Source: Pelagibius sp037652055
GTDB taxonomy: Bacteria; Pseudomonadota; Alphaproteobacteria; Kiloniellales; Kiloniellaceae
Direction: 5' to 3'
Assembly (NCBI RefSeq): GCF_037652055.1
Contig: NZ_JBBKAH010000001.1
Span: 62,001-126,000, forward strand
DNA length: 64,000 bases
How positions within the stretch are numbered: position 1 is the first letter of the stretch; each line of letters starts with the position of its first letter. The position numbers and the translations under genes were made by a program. The notes beneath the pieces are model-generated. The model saw only the letters and a program-made list of their open reading frames with translations, ran no database searches and was not told where the DNA came from. Of this stretch, positions 10,075 to 19,144 are shown in pieces.

Positions 10075-10422
10075 CCGGGCTGCCAACACGCACGCTGTCG
10101 TCCCGGTCCTTGTCCCTATGATGGTCGCACATTTCTGTCGGCGACTGAGGCTGTCATCCCGGCCAAGCGAGCGGAGCGAGCGCGAGCCGGGATCTATGGT
10201 TGAGGTCGGGCTCCGGACATAGCCATGGGCGTCTCAGTGGATGCCGCAGTCGAGCATCCCCAAGCACTGGGCAACGCGGAGCGGAAGAAATCTGGGGCGG
10301 GGCCGGCGCTCGTTCGATCCATGGACCCCGGCTCGCGCTCGCTGTCGCTCGCTTGGCCGGGGTGACATCTTGGGTGAGCGAGAGATGTATATCGCACAGA
10401 GAGCGACTCCCCGAACGGCGCG
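10075..10422. repeat. Intergenic region with paired GTCATCCCGG-family palindrome
   Basis: This stretch holds no gene. Inverted copies at about 10149-10199 and 10318-10369 share CATCCCGGCCAAGCGAGC and a GAGCGCGAGCCGGG segment. It sits between two convergent genes and may serve as a bidirectional transcription stop. Confidence 0.75.
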
Positions 10423-11418
10423 TCACGCCAGTTCCTTCACCTTGGCCCAGAGCGCGGCGTCGACGGCAAAGCCGCGGTGCAGGGCGTGGCGCAGGGCGTC
10501 GCCCTTGGCGAGGCCGGGCAGGTGCACGCCCTCTTCGGCGGCTACGGCGTCGAGCCAGGACTGCAGCTGCGCGTGAAAGCCGGCGTGCGGCGCGATCGCC
10601 AGGATGAAGACGCCGCTGCCCGGCGACTTGCCGCCCTTGTTGAAGGCCGGCGCGTCCTTCGACCAGTTGGCGCCGGTGAGGCCCGCGGCCAGCAGCTCGA
10701 CCATCAGCGCGATGTTGGCGCCGCGCACGCCGCCGAAAGGCAGGACGCTGCCGGCCAGCGCCGCGCGGGCGTCGGTGGTGGGGTGCCCGGCGGGATCGAG
10801 CGCCCAGCCTTCGGGGATCTCGCGCGCAGCCTCGGCATGCTCGCGGATCTTCGCCAGCGAGGCGGCGGAGGACGACTGGTCGATGACAAGCGCGGCGGAC
10901 TCCTCGCCCGTCGGCACCGCGAAGGCCAGCGGGTTGGTGCAGAAGACCGGCGCCTTGCCGCCGGAGGCCGCCATCACCGCCGGGCCGGCATTGGCGGCGA
11001 CCAGCGCGGCGAGGCCGTGCGCCTCGGCCAGCTTGCGGGCGAAGAAGCCGAGCGCGCCGCAGGGGTAGCCGTTGGCGAGCGTGAGCACGGCGACGCCCAG
11101 CGTCTGCGCCCCTTCGGCGAGGCGCGGCAGCGCGCGCTCGAAGCCCAGATGCGGGAAGCCCTCGGCGACGTCGACACGGGTCACGGCCTCGGTGATCTCT
11201 TCGATTACCGGCTCGGCATCGCCCCGAATGCGGCCGTCGCGCAGCGCGTCCCGGTAGGCGATGAGATGCTTCAGGCCGACGCCGCGGTTGCCCTCGGCCT
11301 CGGCCGTGACGAGGGCGCGGCCGGTGGCCGCCGCGTGCTCCGGCGTGGCGCCGGCGGCCTTCAGGGCGGCCACCGCGGCGGCCAGCGCCTCGTTGAAGCT
11401 GACGGTAATCTCGGCCAC
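10423..11418 (-). CDS. Ldh family (type 2) malate/L-lactate/ureidoglycolate-like dehydrogenase
   Basis: 331-residue NAD(P)-dependent oxidoreductase of the MDH/LDH_2 fold, unrelated to Rossmann malate dehydrogenases. Family blocks visible are EAEGNRGVGLKHL (catalytic region; most relatives read E-x-x-G-x-x-S-H-G), the Asn-rich segment VAANAGPAVMAASGG, CTNPLAFAVPT, and the C-terminal GVFILAIAP. The substrate, a 2-hydroxy or 2-oxo acid, is unknown. The usual S-H-G active-site triplet is replaced here by G-V-G-L-K-H, so specificity may differ. GTG start at 11418 with AGGGA upstream. It lies 30 bases after an SDR gene and is probably co-transcribed. Confidence 0.85.
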   Translation of the reverse strand: MAEITVSFNEALAAAVAALKAAGATPEHAAATGRALVTAEAEGNRGVGLKHLIAYRDALRDGRIRGDAEPVIEEITEAVTRVDVAEGFPHLGFERALPRLAEGAQTLGVAVLTLANGYPCGALGFFARKLAEAHGLAALVAANAGPAVMAASGGKAPVFCTNPLAFAVPTGEESAALVIDQSSSAASLAKIREHAEAAREIPEGWALDPAGHPTTDARAALAGSVLPFGGVRGANIALMVELLAAGLTGANWSKDAPAFNKGGKSPGSGVFILAIAPHAGFHAQLQSWLDAVAAEEGVHLPGLAKGDALRHALHRGFAVDAALWAKVKELA

Positions 11419-11448
11419 GGCCGGAATCCCTGTCGCGGCCCTACTCTT

Positions 11449-12246
11449 TCACCCCTGCTCCTTCACCGGCACCATATAGTTGAGGCCGAGGCGCCCGCCG
11501 TCGGCGTAGATGGTCTGGCCGGTGATGTAGCTGGCGTCGGACGAGGCGAGGAAGACGGCGACGTTGCCCATCTCCTCCGGCTCGCCGAGGCGGCCCATGG
11601 GGGTGCGCGACATGACGTTGCGCCAGGCCACGGGATCGTTGTTCACCGCGCGCACCATCTCGGTATTGATCGAGCCCGGGCCGATGGCGTTCACGCGGAT
11701 GCCCTTGTCGGCCAGCGCCAGCGACATGACCTTGGTGAGCTGGTTCACGCCGCCCTTGGCGACGCAGTAGGGCGTGATGGAAGGGATCGCGACCACGGCG
11801 TTGATCGAGGACATGTTCACGATGGCGCCGCAGGTGCCGTCTTTGCGGGGCCCCTGCTTCACCATCTGTTTCGCCGCCGCCTGGCCGCAGAGAAAGACGC
11901 CCTTCAGGTTCACCCGCAGCACCGCGTCGAAGTCGGCTTCCGTGAACTCCAGGAAGTCGCCCGCCTTCACGATGCCGGCGTTGGCGACCAGGGTGTCGAT
12001 GCGCCCGTAGGCGGCGACGGCCGAGGCGATCAGCGCGTCCACCTGCGCCTTGTCGCCCACGTCGCAGGCGATGAAGACCGCCTCGTTGCCGGCGCCCTGC
12101 AGCCGCTCGGCCGCCTCCTCGCCCTTGGTCTGGTCGACGTCGGAGAGCACCACCCGGGCGCCCTCGGCGGCGAAGCGCTCGGCGCAGCCGTAGCCGATGC
12201 CCTGAGACGCGCCGGTGATCACCACGACCTGGTCTTTCACGCGCAT
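11449..12246 (-). CDS. SDR family NAD(P)-dependent oxidoreductase
   Basis: 265-residue classical short-chain dehydrogenase. It has cofactor loop TGASQGIG (11-18), NAG (89-91), and the catalytic set Ser146/147, Tyr160 and Lys164 in SSINA...YCVAKGG. The C-terminal block GNVAVFLASSDASYITGQTIYADGG is typical of glucose/3-oxoacyl/2-hydroxy-acid type SDRs. An acidic residue after strand 2 (LSDVDQ) suggests NAD preference. It is the first gene of a pair with the Ldh-family dehydrogenase, suggesting joint oxidation of a hydroxy-acid or polyol (inference). Confidence 0.9.
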   Translation of the reverse strand: MRVKDQVVVITGASQGIGYGCAERFAAEGARVVLSDVDQTKGEEAAERLQGAGNEAVFIACDVGDKAQVDALIASAVAAYGRIDTLVANAGIVKAGDFLEFTEADFDAVLRVNLKGVFLCGQAAAKQMVKQGPRKDGTCGAIVNMSSINAVVAIPSITPYCVAKGGVNQLTKVMSLALADKGIRVNAIGPGSINTEMVRAVNNDPVAWRNVMSRTPMGRLGEPEEMGNVAVFLASSDASYITGQTIYADGGRLGLNYMVPVKEQG

Positions 12247-12429
12247 GTGTCAAGATTCCCTGAGTTTGCTTGGAACGGCGGCCCCCAATGTGACCGGACG
12301 GCGCGGCGGGAGCAAGGGGGCGGGAACCGCTCCCTTGCCGCCTATCCCCGATGGGAAAGAGGGGCTCCGCATCAGCGGAAGGGGGCCAGGTGAGCGTTGC
12401 GCGCGAGGAGCACAGCCGCTAGAAGCTGT

Positions 12430-12444
12430 TGCGAATAGCTCTCA
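12430..12444. promoter_or_regulatory. Fur-box-like site upstream of the FecI-type sigma gene
   Basis: TGCGAATAGCTCTCA matches 11 of the 14 defined positions of the 7-1-7 Fur core TGAGAATnATTCTCA. It is 40-100 bases before the plausible sigma-factor starts, where iron-dependent repression is expected. Recognition by alphaproteobacterial Fur or a related regulator is inference. Confidence 0.5.
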
Positions 12445-12527
12445 ATTGCAGCATTCTGTGTACGGGGATACCGATCGCCTTGATGTTCCGGGATCGAGCA
12501 ACGTCGGTCGGAAGGGGAACATCGGCC

Positions 12528-13040
12528 TTGGGCCAGAACGCCACGACACTGTCGCTCTTCATGGCGCACCGCAACGCCCTGGTGGACTACGCCAGCGTCA
12601 TTGTGGGCAACCGCGCGCAGGCGGAGGACCTGGTGCAGGAGGCCTGGTTGCGGTTCGATGCCGCGTCGCAAAACCGATCCCTCGAAGAACCGCAGGGCTA
12701 CCTCTACAGCATCGTGCGAAACCTGGCTTTGGACGGCTACCGACGTGCGGCGCGGGAACGCAAGGTGGTCAGCACCCGGCAGTTCGAGGAAGACGCCCGC
12801 AACGCCGCGGACGCGCGGGCCGATCCCGAGACAATCGCACTGCATCGCGACGAACTGGAGCAGGTCATGGCGGCCCTGGATGAGCTGCCGGAGCGCACCC
12901 GCATCGCCTTGGAAATGCACCGCTTCGGCGGCTGCAAGCTGCGCGAGATCGCCGATTTTCTCGGCATTTCACTGGCTATGGCGCATGTCCTGGTCGCCAA
13001 GGGCGTCGAGCATTGCAAGCGCCGCCTGGGCCGGCGGTGA
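12528..13040 (+). CDS. FecI-type ECF sigma factor
   Basis: 170-residue sigma factor with region 2 (about 12-75: MAHRNALVDYASVIVGNRAQ, then AEDLVQEAWLRF and YLYSIVRNLALDGYRR) and region 4 (about 112-165: LDELPERTRIALEMHRFGG and the helix-turn-helix LREIADFLGISLAMAHVLV). FecI-type factors direct transcription of the adjacent TonB receptor when FecR relays an iron-chelate signal. I prefer the TTG at 12528, 10 bases after GGAAGGGGA, because it gives the usual family length. An upstream ATG at 12483 is possible. It lies 123 bases before fecR. Confidence 0.85.
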   Translation: MGQNATTLSLFMAHRNALVDYASVIVGNRAQAEDLVQEAWLRFDAASQNRSLEEPQGYLYSIVRNLALDGYRRAARERKVVSTRQFEEDARNAADARADPETIALHRDELEQVMAALDELPERTRIALEMHRFGGCKLREIADFLGISLAMAHVLVAKGVEHCKRRLGRR

Positions 13041-13163
13041 CTTTTCCGACTCCGTTATTAGAAAAGGGAGGGGCGATTGCGTCTAATTGTTGAGAGCAAG
13101 CCGGTTATCGCGGACTCCCTGCTGCACACCGCTGCCACCCGCCACGCGGACTAAGGAAGAGGC

Positions 13164-14213
13164 ATGTCCATACAGCAGTCCACAGCCGAGGACCGGGCTT
13201 CGCAGGAAGCCACGGACTGGCTTATCCTGCTGCAGGAAGATCCTGACGATTCGGCCCTCCGGCAAAGGTTCGAGGCTTGGCTGGCGCAGAGTCCGGTGCA
13301 CCGGCACGCCTGGGCGACCACCGAGGTTACGGCTGAGGCGATCAAGGCGGCCCCGCCCGCGTTCGCCGATCGTTGGCAGCCCGCCGTCGCAGCCAGGCGG
13401 AAAACGGCATACGTCCAAGCAACGGCTTCGACGGCGCCGGCCTCTGCCCCGTCCGGCCACCGCCCGTTCAAGCATCGTCTGTTTCAGCGCCGCCGGGCAG
13501 CCTTGCCCTTCGCCGCACTCGCGGCGGCAGCCTGCCTCCTGATCGCGATGCTGCCCGATATCCTGATCCTGCAGCAGGCGGACTACCATACCGGTACGGG
13601 CGAGTCCCTGACCGTGCAACTGGCGGATGGCAGCACGGTCTGGCTGGGGCCCGAGAGCGCCATCGCCGTCGATTACGATGTGGCGTCGCGCGGCATCCGC
13701 CTGCTGACAGGAGAAGCGTTTTTCGACGTGAAAGCGAATGCCGAGCGGCCGTTCCAGGTCGTGGCCGGGCCGGTACGGACGACCGTCGTCGGGACCGCCT
13801 TCGACGTCCTACGCGGCGATGACTCCGCCAAGGTCGCGGTCGAACGCGGTATCGTGCGGGTCGATCACACCGACAGCGCACCGCCGGTCTCCGAACGGCT
13901 GACCGCAGGCCAGACAATCAGCGTCACCTGGGCCGGCACGGCATCACGCGGCAAAAGCCCGGCCACAGCGGTCGCGAGTTGGCGCCACGGCCAGCTGATC
14001 GCCCAGGACCGGCCGATGGGCGAAGTGATCGACGCCCTGCGCCGCTATTACAGGGGATCGATCATTCTGACCGATGGCAGCCTCGCCGGCCTGCCGGTGA
14101 CGGGGATCTATAACCTTTCGGACCCCGAGGAAGCCCTCCGCGCTGTGGCAGAGGCCCACGGCGCCAAGGTTCGACAGATCACCCCCTGGGTCGTTGTGAT
14201 CCTCTCGTTGTGA
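13164..14213 (+). CDS. FecR family anti-sigma/sigma-regulator
   Basis: 349 residues. An N-terminal cytoplasmic DUF4880 segment (about 14-55: ATDWLILLQEDPDD...FEAWLAQSPVHRHAW) binds the sigma factor. A single membrane helix follows at about 112-134, then a periplasmic FecR domain (GESLTVQLADGSTVWLGPES...LLTGEAFFDV) and a C-terminal STN-like domain (PMGEVIDALRRYY...VTGIYNLSDPEEAL). It transmits receptor occupancy across the inner membrane. Order sigma-FecR-receptor is canonical. Confidence 0.9.
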   Translation: MSIQQSTAEDRASQEATDWLILLQEDPDDSALRQRFEAWLAQSPVHRHAWATTEVTAEAIKAAPPAFADRWQPAVAARRKTAYVQATASTAPASAPSGHRPFKHRLFQRRRAALPFAALAAAACLLIAMLPDILILQQADYHTGTGESLTVQLADGSTVWLGPESAIAVDYDVASRGIRLLTGEAFFDVKANAERPFQVVAGPVRTTVVGTAFDVLRGDDSAKVAVERGIVRVDHTDSAPPVSERLTAGQTISVTWAGTASRGKSPATAVASWRHGQLIAQDRPMGEVIDALRRYYRGSIILTDGSLAGLPVTGIYNLSDPEEALRAVAEAHGAKVRQITPWVVVILSL

Positions 14214-14262
14214 CAAATTAAGCAACGAACCCAATATCTTACGCCCATTCCGAAAAAATCTT

Positions 14263-14291
14263 AGAAATCCGCCCGGCGCCAGCGTTGCCTT
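14263..14291 (+). promoter_or_regulatory. Candidate FecI-type ECF promoter of the TonB receptor gene
   Basis: AGAAAT (14263-14268), a 17-base spacer, then TGCCTT (14286-14291). This resembles the FecI promoter pattern GGAAAT-N17-TCCTTT and lies about 100 bases before the receptor start. Assignment by similarity only. Confidence 0.4.
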
Positions 14292-14387
14292 AGTATGGGC
14301 AGCGAATGACACGCATTCGCATTAATGTGAAAAGCATCCGCGCGTCATGCCTGCCCCGACGAATCAACCGAGGTGGGGAGACTTTTC

Positions 14388-16916
14388 GTGAAAATGGGGG
14401 CCGTGAAGAGAGGTGCAGGGGCACAGGATGCGGCGAGTCAGGCTGCGGCAAGGTCGAAAGCAGAGCGCCCGCAAAGCGAGGCGGGCCAGCCGACCCCGCA
14501 GGCTTGCCGTGCGAACGCCGCGCAGACGCGGCGGCGGCGCAGACTGCGCCGGGCGGGATTGGCCGGCGCGGTGAGCGTCACCGCCGCGATGATGGCCGCG
14601 CCGGCGATCGCGGCGGATCCCGCTGCGGCGGGCGTCGAGATCGCGCAACTGAGCGAACGCTTCACCTTCAACATCGCGGCGCAGCCGCTGGCCAGCGCTC
14701 TTACACAGTTCGGACAGCAGTCGGGGCTGCAGGTGACCGTCGACGGCGCCATCGTCCGCGACCAGCGCGTGCCCTCCGTCGCCGGCACCATGACCGCCGA
14801 GCAGGCCTTACGCCAACTGCTGACGGGCAGCGGACTGACGTATCGCCTGTCCGGCAACACCACGGTCGCCATTCAGAAGGCCGCCGCCGATGACGGTGCG
14901 GTCATGCTGGACCCGATCGTCGTGGAGACCCAGGTCGAATCAGCCTACGGGCCGGTTGACGGATATCGGGCCACCCGCTCCGCAACCGGCACGAAGATGA
15001 ACACGGCGATCATGGACACGCCGGCATCGGTCCAGGTCGTGCCGCGGCAGGTCCTGGAAGACCAAAAGGCGATCCGCCTGGCCGACGCCTTGCGCAACGT
15101 CAGCAGCGTGCACAGCAGCGGCACCACCGGAAACCGAAGCGAGAACTTCATCGTACGTGGCCTGCCCTCCAGCCGAATCGCCACCGACGGCTTCCTGAGC
15201 GCCGCCACCTTCGGCGATGTCGGCTTTCTCAACACGGGCAACATCGAACGCGTCGAAGTGCTGAAAGGCCCCGCGAGCGTGCTCTACGGGGCGGCCGATC
15301 CGGGCGGCCTGATCAACATCGTCACCAAGAAGCCGGAAGAAGACGCGTTCTATACCTTCAGCGGCACCTACGGCAGCTATGACCTGTACCGCGGCGACAT
15401 CGACTTCAACGTCCCGCTGACGGAGGACGGCACGGTACTGTCACGGCTCAACGCGTCATATCAGAATGCGGACAGCTTCCGGAACTACTTCACGCGTGCC
15501 GAACGCTTCAGCATCGCCCCGTCGCTGACGTGGATGCCGAATGACCGCACCACGGTCGAGTTCAAAGCGGAATACTTTGAGCAAGAGCATCAGTACGACC
15601 GCGGGCTGGTCGTCGTCGACGGTGATCCGCTGGCACTGCCCATAGACCGCTACCTGGGCGAGCCGGGCGACCGGGCCAAAGCGGATGAACTGCGTGTCCA
15701 GGCAGGCATCGAGCACGCCTTGTCGGACGACTGGACGGTCCGCCTGCGGGCACGCACCACCGACTCAAACTCGAACCCGCAGGACACCTATCCCCTGGGC
15801 CTTCAGGTCGACGGCCGGACTCTGGACCGCCAATTCTACGTATTCGATCAGCACTTCCAAACCTATGCCGCCGAAGCCGGATTGGAAGGCAAACTGACGA
15901 CGGCGGACGTCGAACACCATCTGCTTTTCGGCCTGGATACCCAGCTCACCCGCTTCCATTCCCAGAACTTCACCGCGACGGCGACGAGCATCGACATCTT
16001 CGACCCCGTCTATGGCGGCGACATCGGGCCGCTCACCAGCCTGGGTCAGCAGCAGCGCAACATCGATCTCTACGGCGGCTATCTGCAGGACATCGTCTCC
16101 ATCGGCGAGCAGTGGAAGGTATTGGTCGGCGGGCGTTTCGATATCGCCAAGACCCAGTACCAGCGGGGAGAGACCTGGGTCACCGACAAGGTGGACACTC
16201 AATTCTCACCGCGTATCGGCGTGGTCTATCAGCCCATCGAGACCGTGAGCCTTTACGCCAGCTACTCCGAATCCTTTATTCCGCTGCTGAGCGGCCAGAG
16301 CGTCGGGGACGAACCCTTGGAACCGGAGACGGGTACCCAGGTCGAGATCGGCATAAAACACACGGCCTTCGACGAGCGGCTTTCGACGACCTTCGCGCTG
16401 TTCCAGCTGACCCGTGAGAACGTATCGACGAGTGACCTCGCCAATCCCGGATTCAGCATTCAGATCGGCGAGCAACGCTCCCGAGGCGCCGAATTGGAAG
16501 TCGCCGGCGAGGTGCTGCCCGGCTGGCAGGTGATCGGTTCGCTGTCCTACCTCGATTCCGAGGTCACCAAGGACAATACGTTCTCCGAAGGAAACCGTTT
16601 GCCCAACGTGCCGGAATGGAGCGGCAGCATCTGGAGCACCTACGCCTTGCAGGATCCCACCTTCGAAGGACTGGAACTGGGTGCCGGCGTCTTCGTCGTC
16701 GGCAAACGTGAAGGAGACCTGAACAACAGCTTCACTGTGCCGGGCTATGCCCGCGTCGACCTGATGGCCCGCTACGAGCTGGTAGAGGACGTCGATCTGT
16801 CGGTGAACATCTACAATCTGTTCGACACCGAATACGTCGAGGCATCCGCCAGTGCCCGGGAAATCTATACCGGAGCGCCATTGACGGCTTTGGCAACCCT
16901 CTCCGTCCGGTTCTGA
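14388..16916 (+). CDS. TonB-dependent siderophore receptor with N-terminal STN signalling domain
   Basis: 842-residue outer-membrane receptor. A long Arg-rich leader with cleavage after APAIAA (about 76) precedes the STN/secretin-TonB domain (91-163, FNIAAQPLASALTQFGQQSG). The plug carries ALRNVSSVHSSG...RVEVLKGPASVLYGAADPGG, and the 22-strand barrel ends in Phe (LATLSVRF) as outer-membrane proteins do. The STN domain contacts FecR, so it is a transducer-type receptor, probably for a ferric siderophore. The start at GTG 14388 has GGGGAG seven bases upstream; GTG 14373 and ATG 14394 are alternatives. Confidence 0.92.
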   Translation: MKMGAVKRGAGAQDAASQAAARSKAERPQSEAGQPTPQACRANAAQTRRRRRLRRAGLAGAVSVTAAMMAAPAIAADPAAAGVEIAQLSERFTFNIAAQPLASALTQFGQQSGLQVTVDGAIVRDQRVPSVAGTMTAEQALRQLLTGSGLTYRLSGNTTVAIQKAAADDGAVMLDPIVVETQVESAYGPVDGYRATRSATGTKMNTAIMDTPASVQVVPRQVLEDQKAIRLADALRNVSSVHSSGTTGNRSENFIVRGLPSSRIATDGFLSAATFGDVGFLNTGNIERVEVLKGPASVLYGAADPGGLINIVTKKPEEDAFYTFSGTYGSYDLYRGDIDFNVPLTEDGTVLSRLNASYQNADSFRNYFTRAERFSIAPSLTWMPNDRTTVEFKAEYFEQEHQYDRGLVVVDGDPLALPIDRYLGEPGDRAKADELRVQAGIEHALSDDWTVRLRARTTDSNSNPQDTYPLGLQVDGRTLDRQFYVFDQHFQTYAAEAGLEGKLTTADVEHHLLFGLDTQLTRFHSQNFTATATSIDIFDPVYGGDIGPLTSLGQQQRNIDLYGGYLQDIVSIGEQWKVLVGGRFDIAKTQYQRGETWVTDKVDTQFSPRIGVVYQPIETVSLYASYSESFIPLLSGQSVGDEPLEPETGTQVEIGIKHTAFDERLSTTFALFQLTRENVSTSDLANPGFSIQIGEQRSRGAELEVAGEVLPGWQVIGSLSYLDSEVTKDNTFSEGNRLPNVPEWSGSIWSTYALQDPTFEGLELGAGVFVVGKREGDLNNSFTVPGYARVDLMARYELVEDVDLSVNIYNLFDTEYVEASASAREIYTGAPLTALATLSVRF

Positions 16917-16940
16917 CCCCATGAGGTCTGCCTGCCCGCG

Positions 16941-17228
16941 ATGACCGCCAAGACCGAAGGCGCCGCCATGGCCCTGCGCATAGCCGTCGGTATTGTCGGC
17001 GGCTATGCCCTGGCCTGCGCGGTGGCCATCTGGATTTCCTATGTCCTGCCCCTGGCCCGGGCCGATGCGGTCCTGACCGGTCAGCTCATCAGCTTCATCG
17101 TCTACGCCGGTGCCGTGCTGTGGGTCTTCGCCGTGCGCAGCGCGCTGCGCGCCACCGTCGGCATTTCGCTGGCGATCCTGGCGTTCAGCGCCCTCGCATG
17201 GCTCTGCGCCCCCGCGATCTCAGCGTGA
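16941..17228 (+). CDS. DUF3649 small membrane protein of iron-uptake locus
   Basis: 95-residue protein with three hydrophobic helices (VGIVGGYALACAVAIWISYV; SFIVYAGAVLWVFAV; GISLAILAFSALAWL). Size, helix layout and its place between a TonB receptor and a PepSY protein match DUF3649, known from siderophore-uptake operons in Pseudomonas and relatives. It begins 24 bases after the receptor stop. Its function is unknown; a role in inner-membrane iron release or reduction with the PepSY protein is inference. Confidence 0.75.
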   Translation: MTAKTEGAAMALRIAVGIVGGYALACAVAIWISYVLPLARADAVLTGQLISFIVYAGAVLWVFAVRSALRATVGISLAILAFSALAWLCAPAISA

Positions 17229-17241
17229 AGGAGGCCGCATC

Positions 17242-18792
17242 ATGAAGGGTGCGTTCCGCCCGTCGATGAGCTGGCTGCACACCTGGGCCGGTCTCGTTGT
17301 CGGCTGGGTACTGTTCTTCATCTTCCTGACGGGGACCGCCGGCTACTTCGATGCCGAAATCGATCGCTGGATGCAGCCGGAGCGCCCGCTGATCGAGCAG
17401 AAGGCAAGCGCCCCCCAGGAGGCCGACGGCGCGCGCCGCTTCCTGGAACGCCAGGCAGGGAATGCCGAACGCTGGCTCATCGTTCTGTCCGGCGACCGGC
17501 TGCCCGACGTCAGGCTGTTCTGGCGCAACCCGCCGACGGCGGCCGGCGCCGCCGCGGGAGAAGAATACCTGGAGCCGGCCACCGGCAATCCCGTTTCCTA
17601 CCGCAAAACCGGCGGCGGCCAGTTGCTGTACAAGATGCACTACCGCCTGCACTACCTGCCCGAGGTAGCCGCCTACTGGCTGGTCGGGCTCTGCACCATG
17701 GCGATGCTGGTCGGTATCGTAACCGGCGTGATCGTTCACAAGAGGATCTTTCGCGACTTCTTCACGCTGCGCCTCGCCAAAGGGCAGCGGTCCTGGCTGG
17801 ATGCGCACAACGGGCTCAGCGTCCTCGCCCTGCCTTTTCATCTGATGATCACCTATTCCGGGCTGATGTTCCTAGTCAGTTTCTACATGGCCCCGGTTGT
17901 TGTCGCGTCCTACGGACTGGAGGGCGCCGGCCGGGGCGTTTACTTCGACGAACTGTTCGAACGGGGCACAGGCGTAGCGCGCAGCGGCGAGGCCGCGCCG
18001 CTGGCGCCCTTGGGGCCCATGGTCGCTGAAGCGGAACACCGCATGGGCGTCGGCGCGGTCTCCTTCATCGATGTCAGCCATCCCGGCGACACCAACGCGC
18101 GGGTGGCGGTTACCGGTGGCGCGCCGCACCCCACGCGCCGGGACCAGCGTTTGCTGTTCGACGGTGTGAGCGGCAGGCTGCTCTCCGAGTCCGGGCCGCG
18201 CAGCGCGCCGCTCGTCGTGTTCGAAAGCCTGCTGGGGCTGCACGAGGGGCTGTTTGCAGGCCCCGTGCTGCGCTGGCTGTATTTTCTCTCAGGCGCCATG
18301 GGCACGGCGATGATCGCCGCCGGGCTGATCCTCTGGACAGTGAAGCGGCGCGCAAGAGCCGGCGATACGACAGGCTTTCGCCTGGTCGAGTGCCTGAACA
18401 TCGGCACCCTCGCCGGGCTGCCGATCGCCCTTGCCGCCTACTTCTGGGCCAACCGCCTGATTCCCGTCGGGATCGATGACCGTGCCGCCTGGGAAGGGCA
18501 CAGTTTGTTCCTCACCTGGGCCGTGCTGCTGATCCATCCCTTCCTGCGCCCGGCGGCGCGCGCCTGGCGCGAGCAACTGTGGCTCGCCGCCGCGGCCTTT
18601 GCCCTGTTGCCGGCGGTGAACGCGCTGACGACCGCGCGCCACCTGGGAATCACCCTGCCAGCCGGAATATGGGATCTGGCGGGCATCGACCTGGCCTTCC
18701 TGACGACCGGCCTGGCCTTCGCCGCCGCCGCGCTGGCGGTGACACCGCACACAGGCTCCGCCAGGGCGCCGCGCCGGAGACCGGCCGAATGA
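17242..18792 (+). CDS. PepSY-associated TM protein (PiuB-like, iron uptake)
   Basis: 516-residue inner-membrane protein of the PepSY_TM family. It starts FRPSMSWLHTWAGLVVGWVL (first helix with conserved His), has periplasmic PepSY loops, and conserved segments YKMHYRLHYLPEVAAYWLVG and FTLRLAKGQRSWLDAHNGLS with membrane-embedded His residues that suggest haem b binding. The C-terminal part adds several helices. Homologues such as PiuB, FoxB and FegB are linked to reductive iron release from siderophores. The ATG at 17242 has GAAGGAGG upstream; the longer frame from 17110 overlaps DUF3649. Its stop overlaps the next gene by four bases. Confidence 0.88.
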   Translation: MKGAFRPSMSWLHTWAGLVVGWVLFFIFLTGTAGYFDAEIDRWMQPERPLIEQKASAPQEADGARRFLERQAGNAERWLIVLSGDRLPDVRLFWRNPPTAAGAAAGEEYLEPATGNPVSYRKTGGGQLLYKMHYRLHYLPEVAAYWLVGLCTMAMLVGIVTGVIVHKRIFRDFFTLRLAKGQRSWLDAHNGLSVLALPFHLMITYSGLMFLVSFYMAPVVVASYGLEGAGRGVYFDELFERGTGVARSGEAAPLAPLGPMVAEAEHRMGVGAVSFIDVSHPGDTNARVAVTGGAPHPTRRDQRLLFDGVSGRLLSESGPRSAPLVVFESLLGLHEGLFAGPVLRWLYFLSGAMGTAMIAAGLILWTVKRRARAGDTTGFRLVECLNIGTLAGLPIALAAYFWANRLIPVGIDDRAAWEGHSLFLTWAVLLIHPFLRPAARAWREQLWLAAAAFALLPAVNALTTARHLGITLPAGIWDLAGIDLAFLTTGLAFAAAALAVTPHTGSARAPRRRPAE

Positions 18793-19106
18793 CGGCATTG
18801 TCCCTGCTGCTTGCCTACGGGGGATTCGCCGGCCTTGCCCTGGCCCAGGAGCGGCACGCCCGTCAGGCCTTGCAGCGCACCCTGTCGAACCGCCTGCAGC
18901 AGTGGTTCCGCATGAGCGGGGCGCTCTGCCTGTCCGCTGCATTGATCGCCTGCATCACAGCGGCCGGCACCGCCAGCGGCATCGTCCTGTGGTGTGGCGT
19001 CCTCTCGGCTGCCGCGGTGGCACTGCTGCTGATGCTGTGCCTTGCGCCGCGCTGGTTCTTCATGCCGCCCTTGCTGCTGATCCCCTTTGCCTTCTCCGTG
19101 ACATGA
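18789..19106 (+). CDS. DUF3325 membrane protein of iron-uptake locus
   Basis: 105-residue protein with three predicted helices. It begins MTALSLLLAYGGFAGLALAQERH, a typical DUF3325 start, and starts inside the ATGA overlap with the PepSY gene, so the two are translationally coupled. DUF3649, PepSY and DUF3325 form a recurrent trio after siderophore receptors. No catalytic motif is visible. Confidence 0.8.
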   Translation: MTALSLLLAYGGFAGLALAQERHARQALQRTLSNRLQQWFRMSGALCLSAALIACITAAGTASGIVLWCGVLSAAAVALLLMLCLAPRWFFMPPLLLIPFAFSVT

Positions 19107-19144
19107 AACCGCCGGAGCCTGGCGAGAGGCCAAGGGACTAGACC

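Noticed and set aside
10477..12393. Long plus-strand open frame (638 codons) across the Ldh/SDR genes
   Set aside because: It is antisense to two clear enzyme genes; its protein is Arg/Gly/His-rich low-complexity typical of GC-rich shadow frames.
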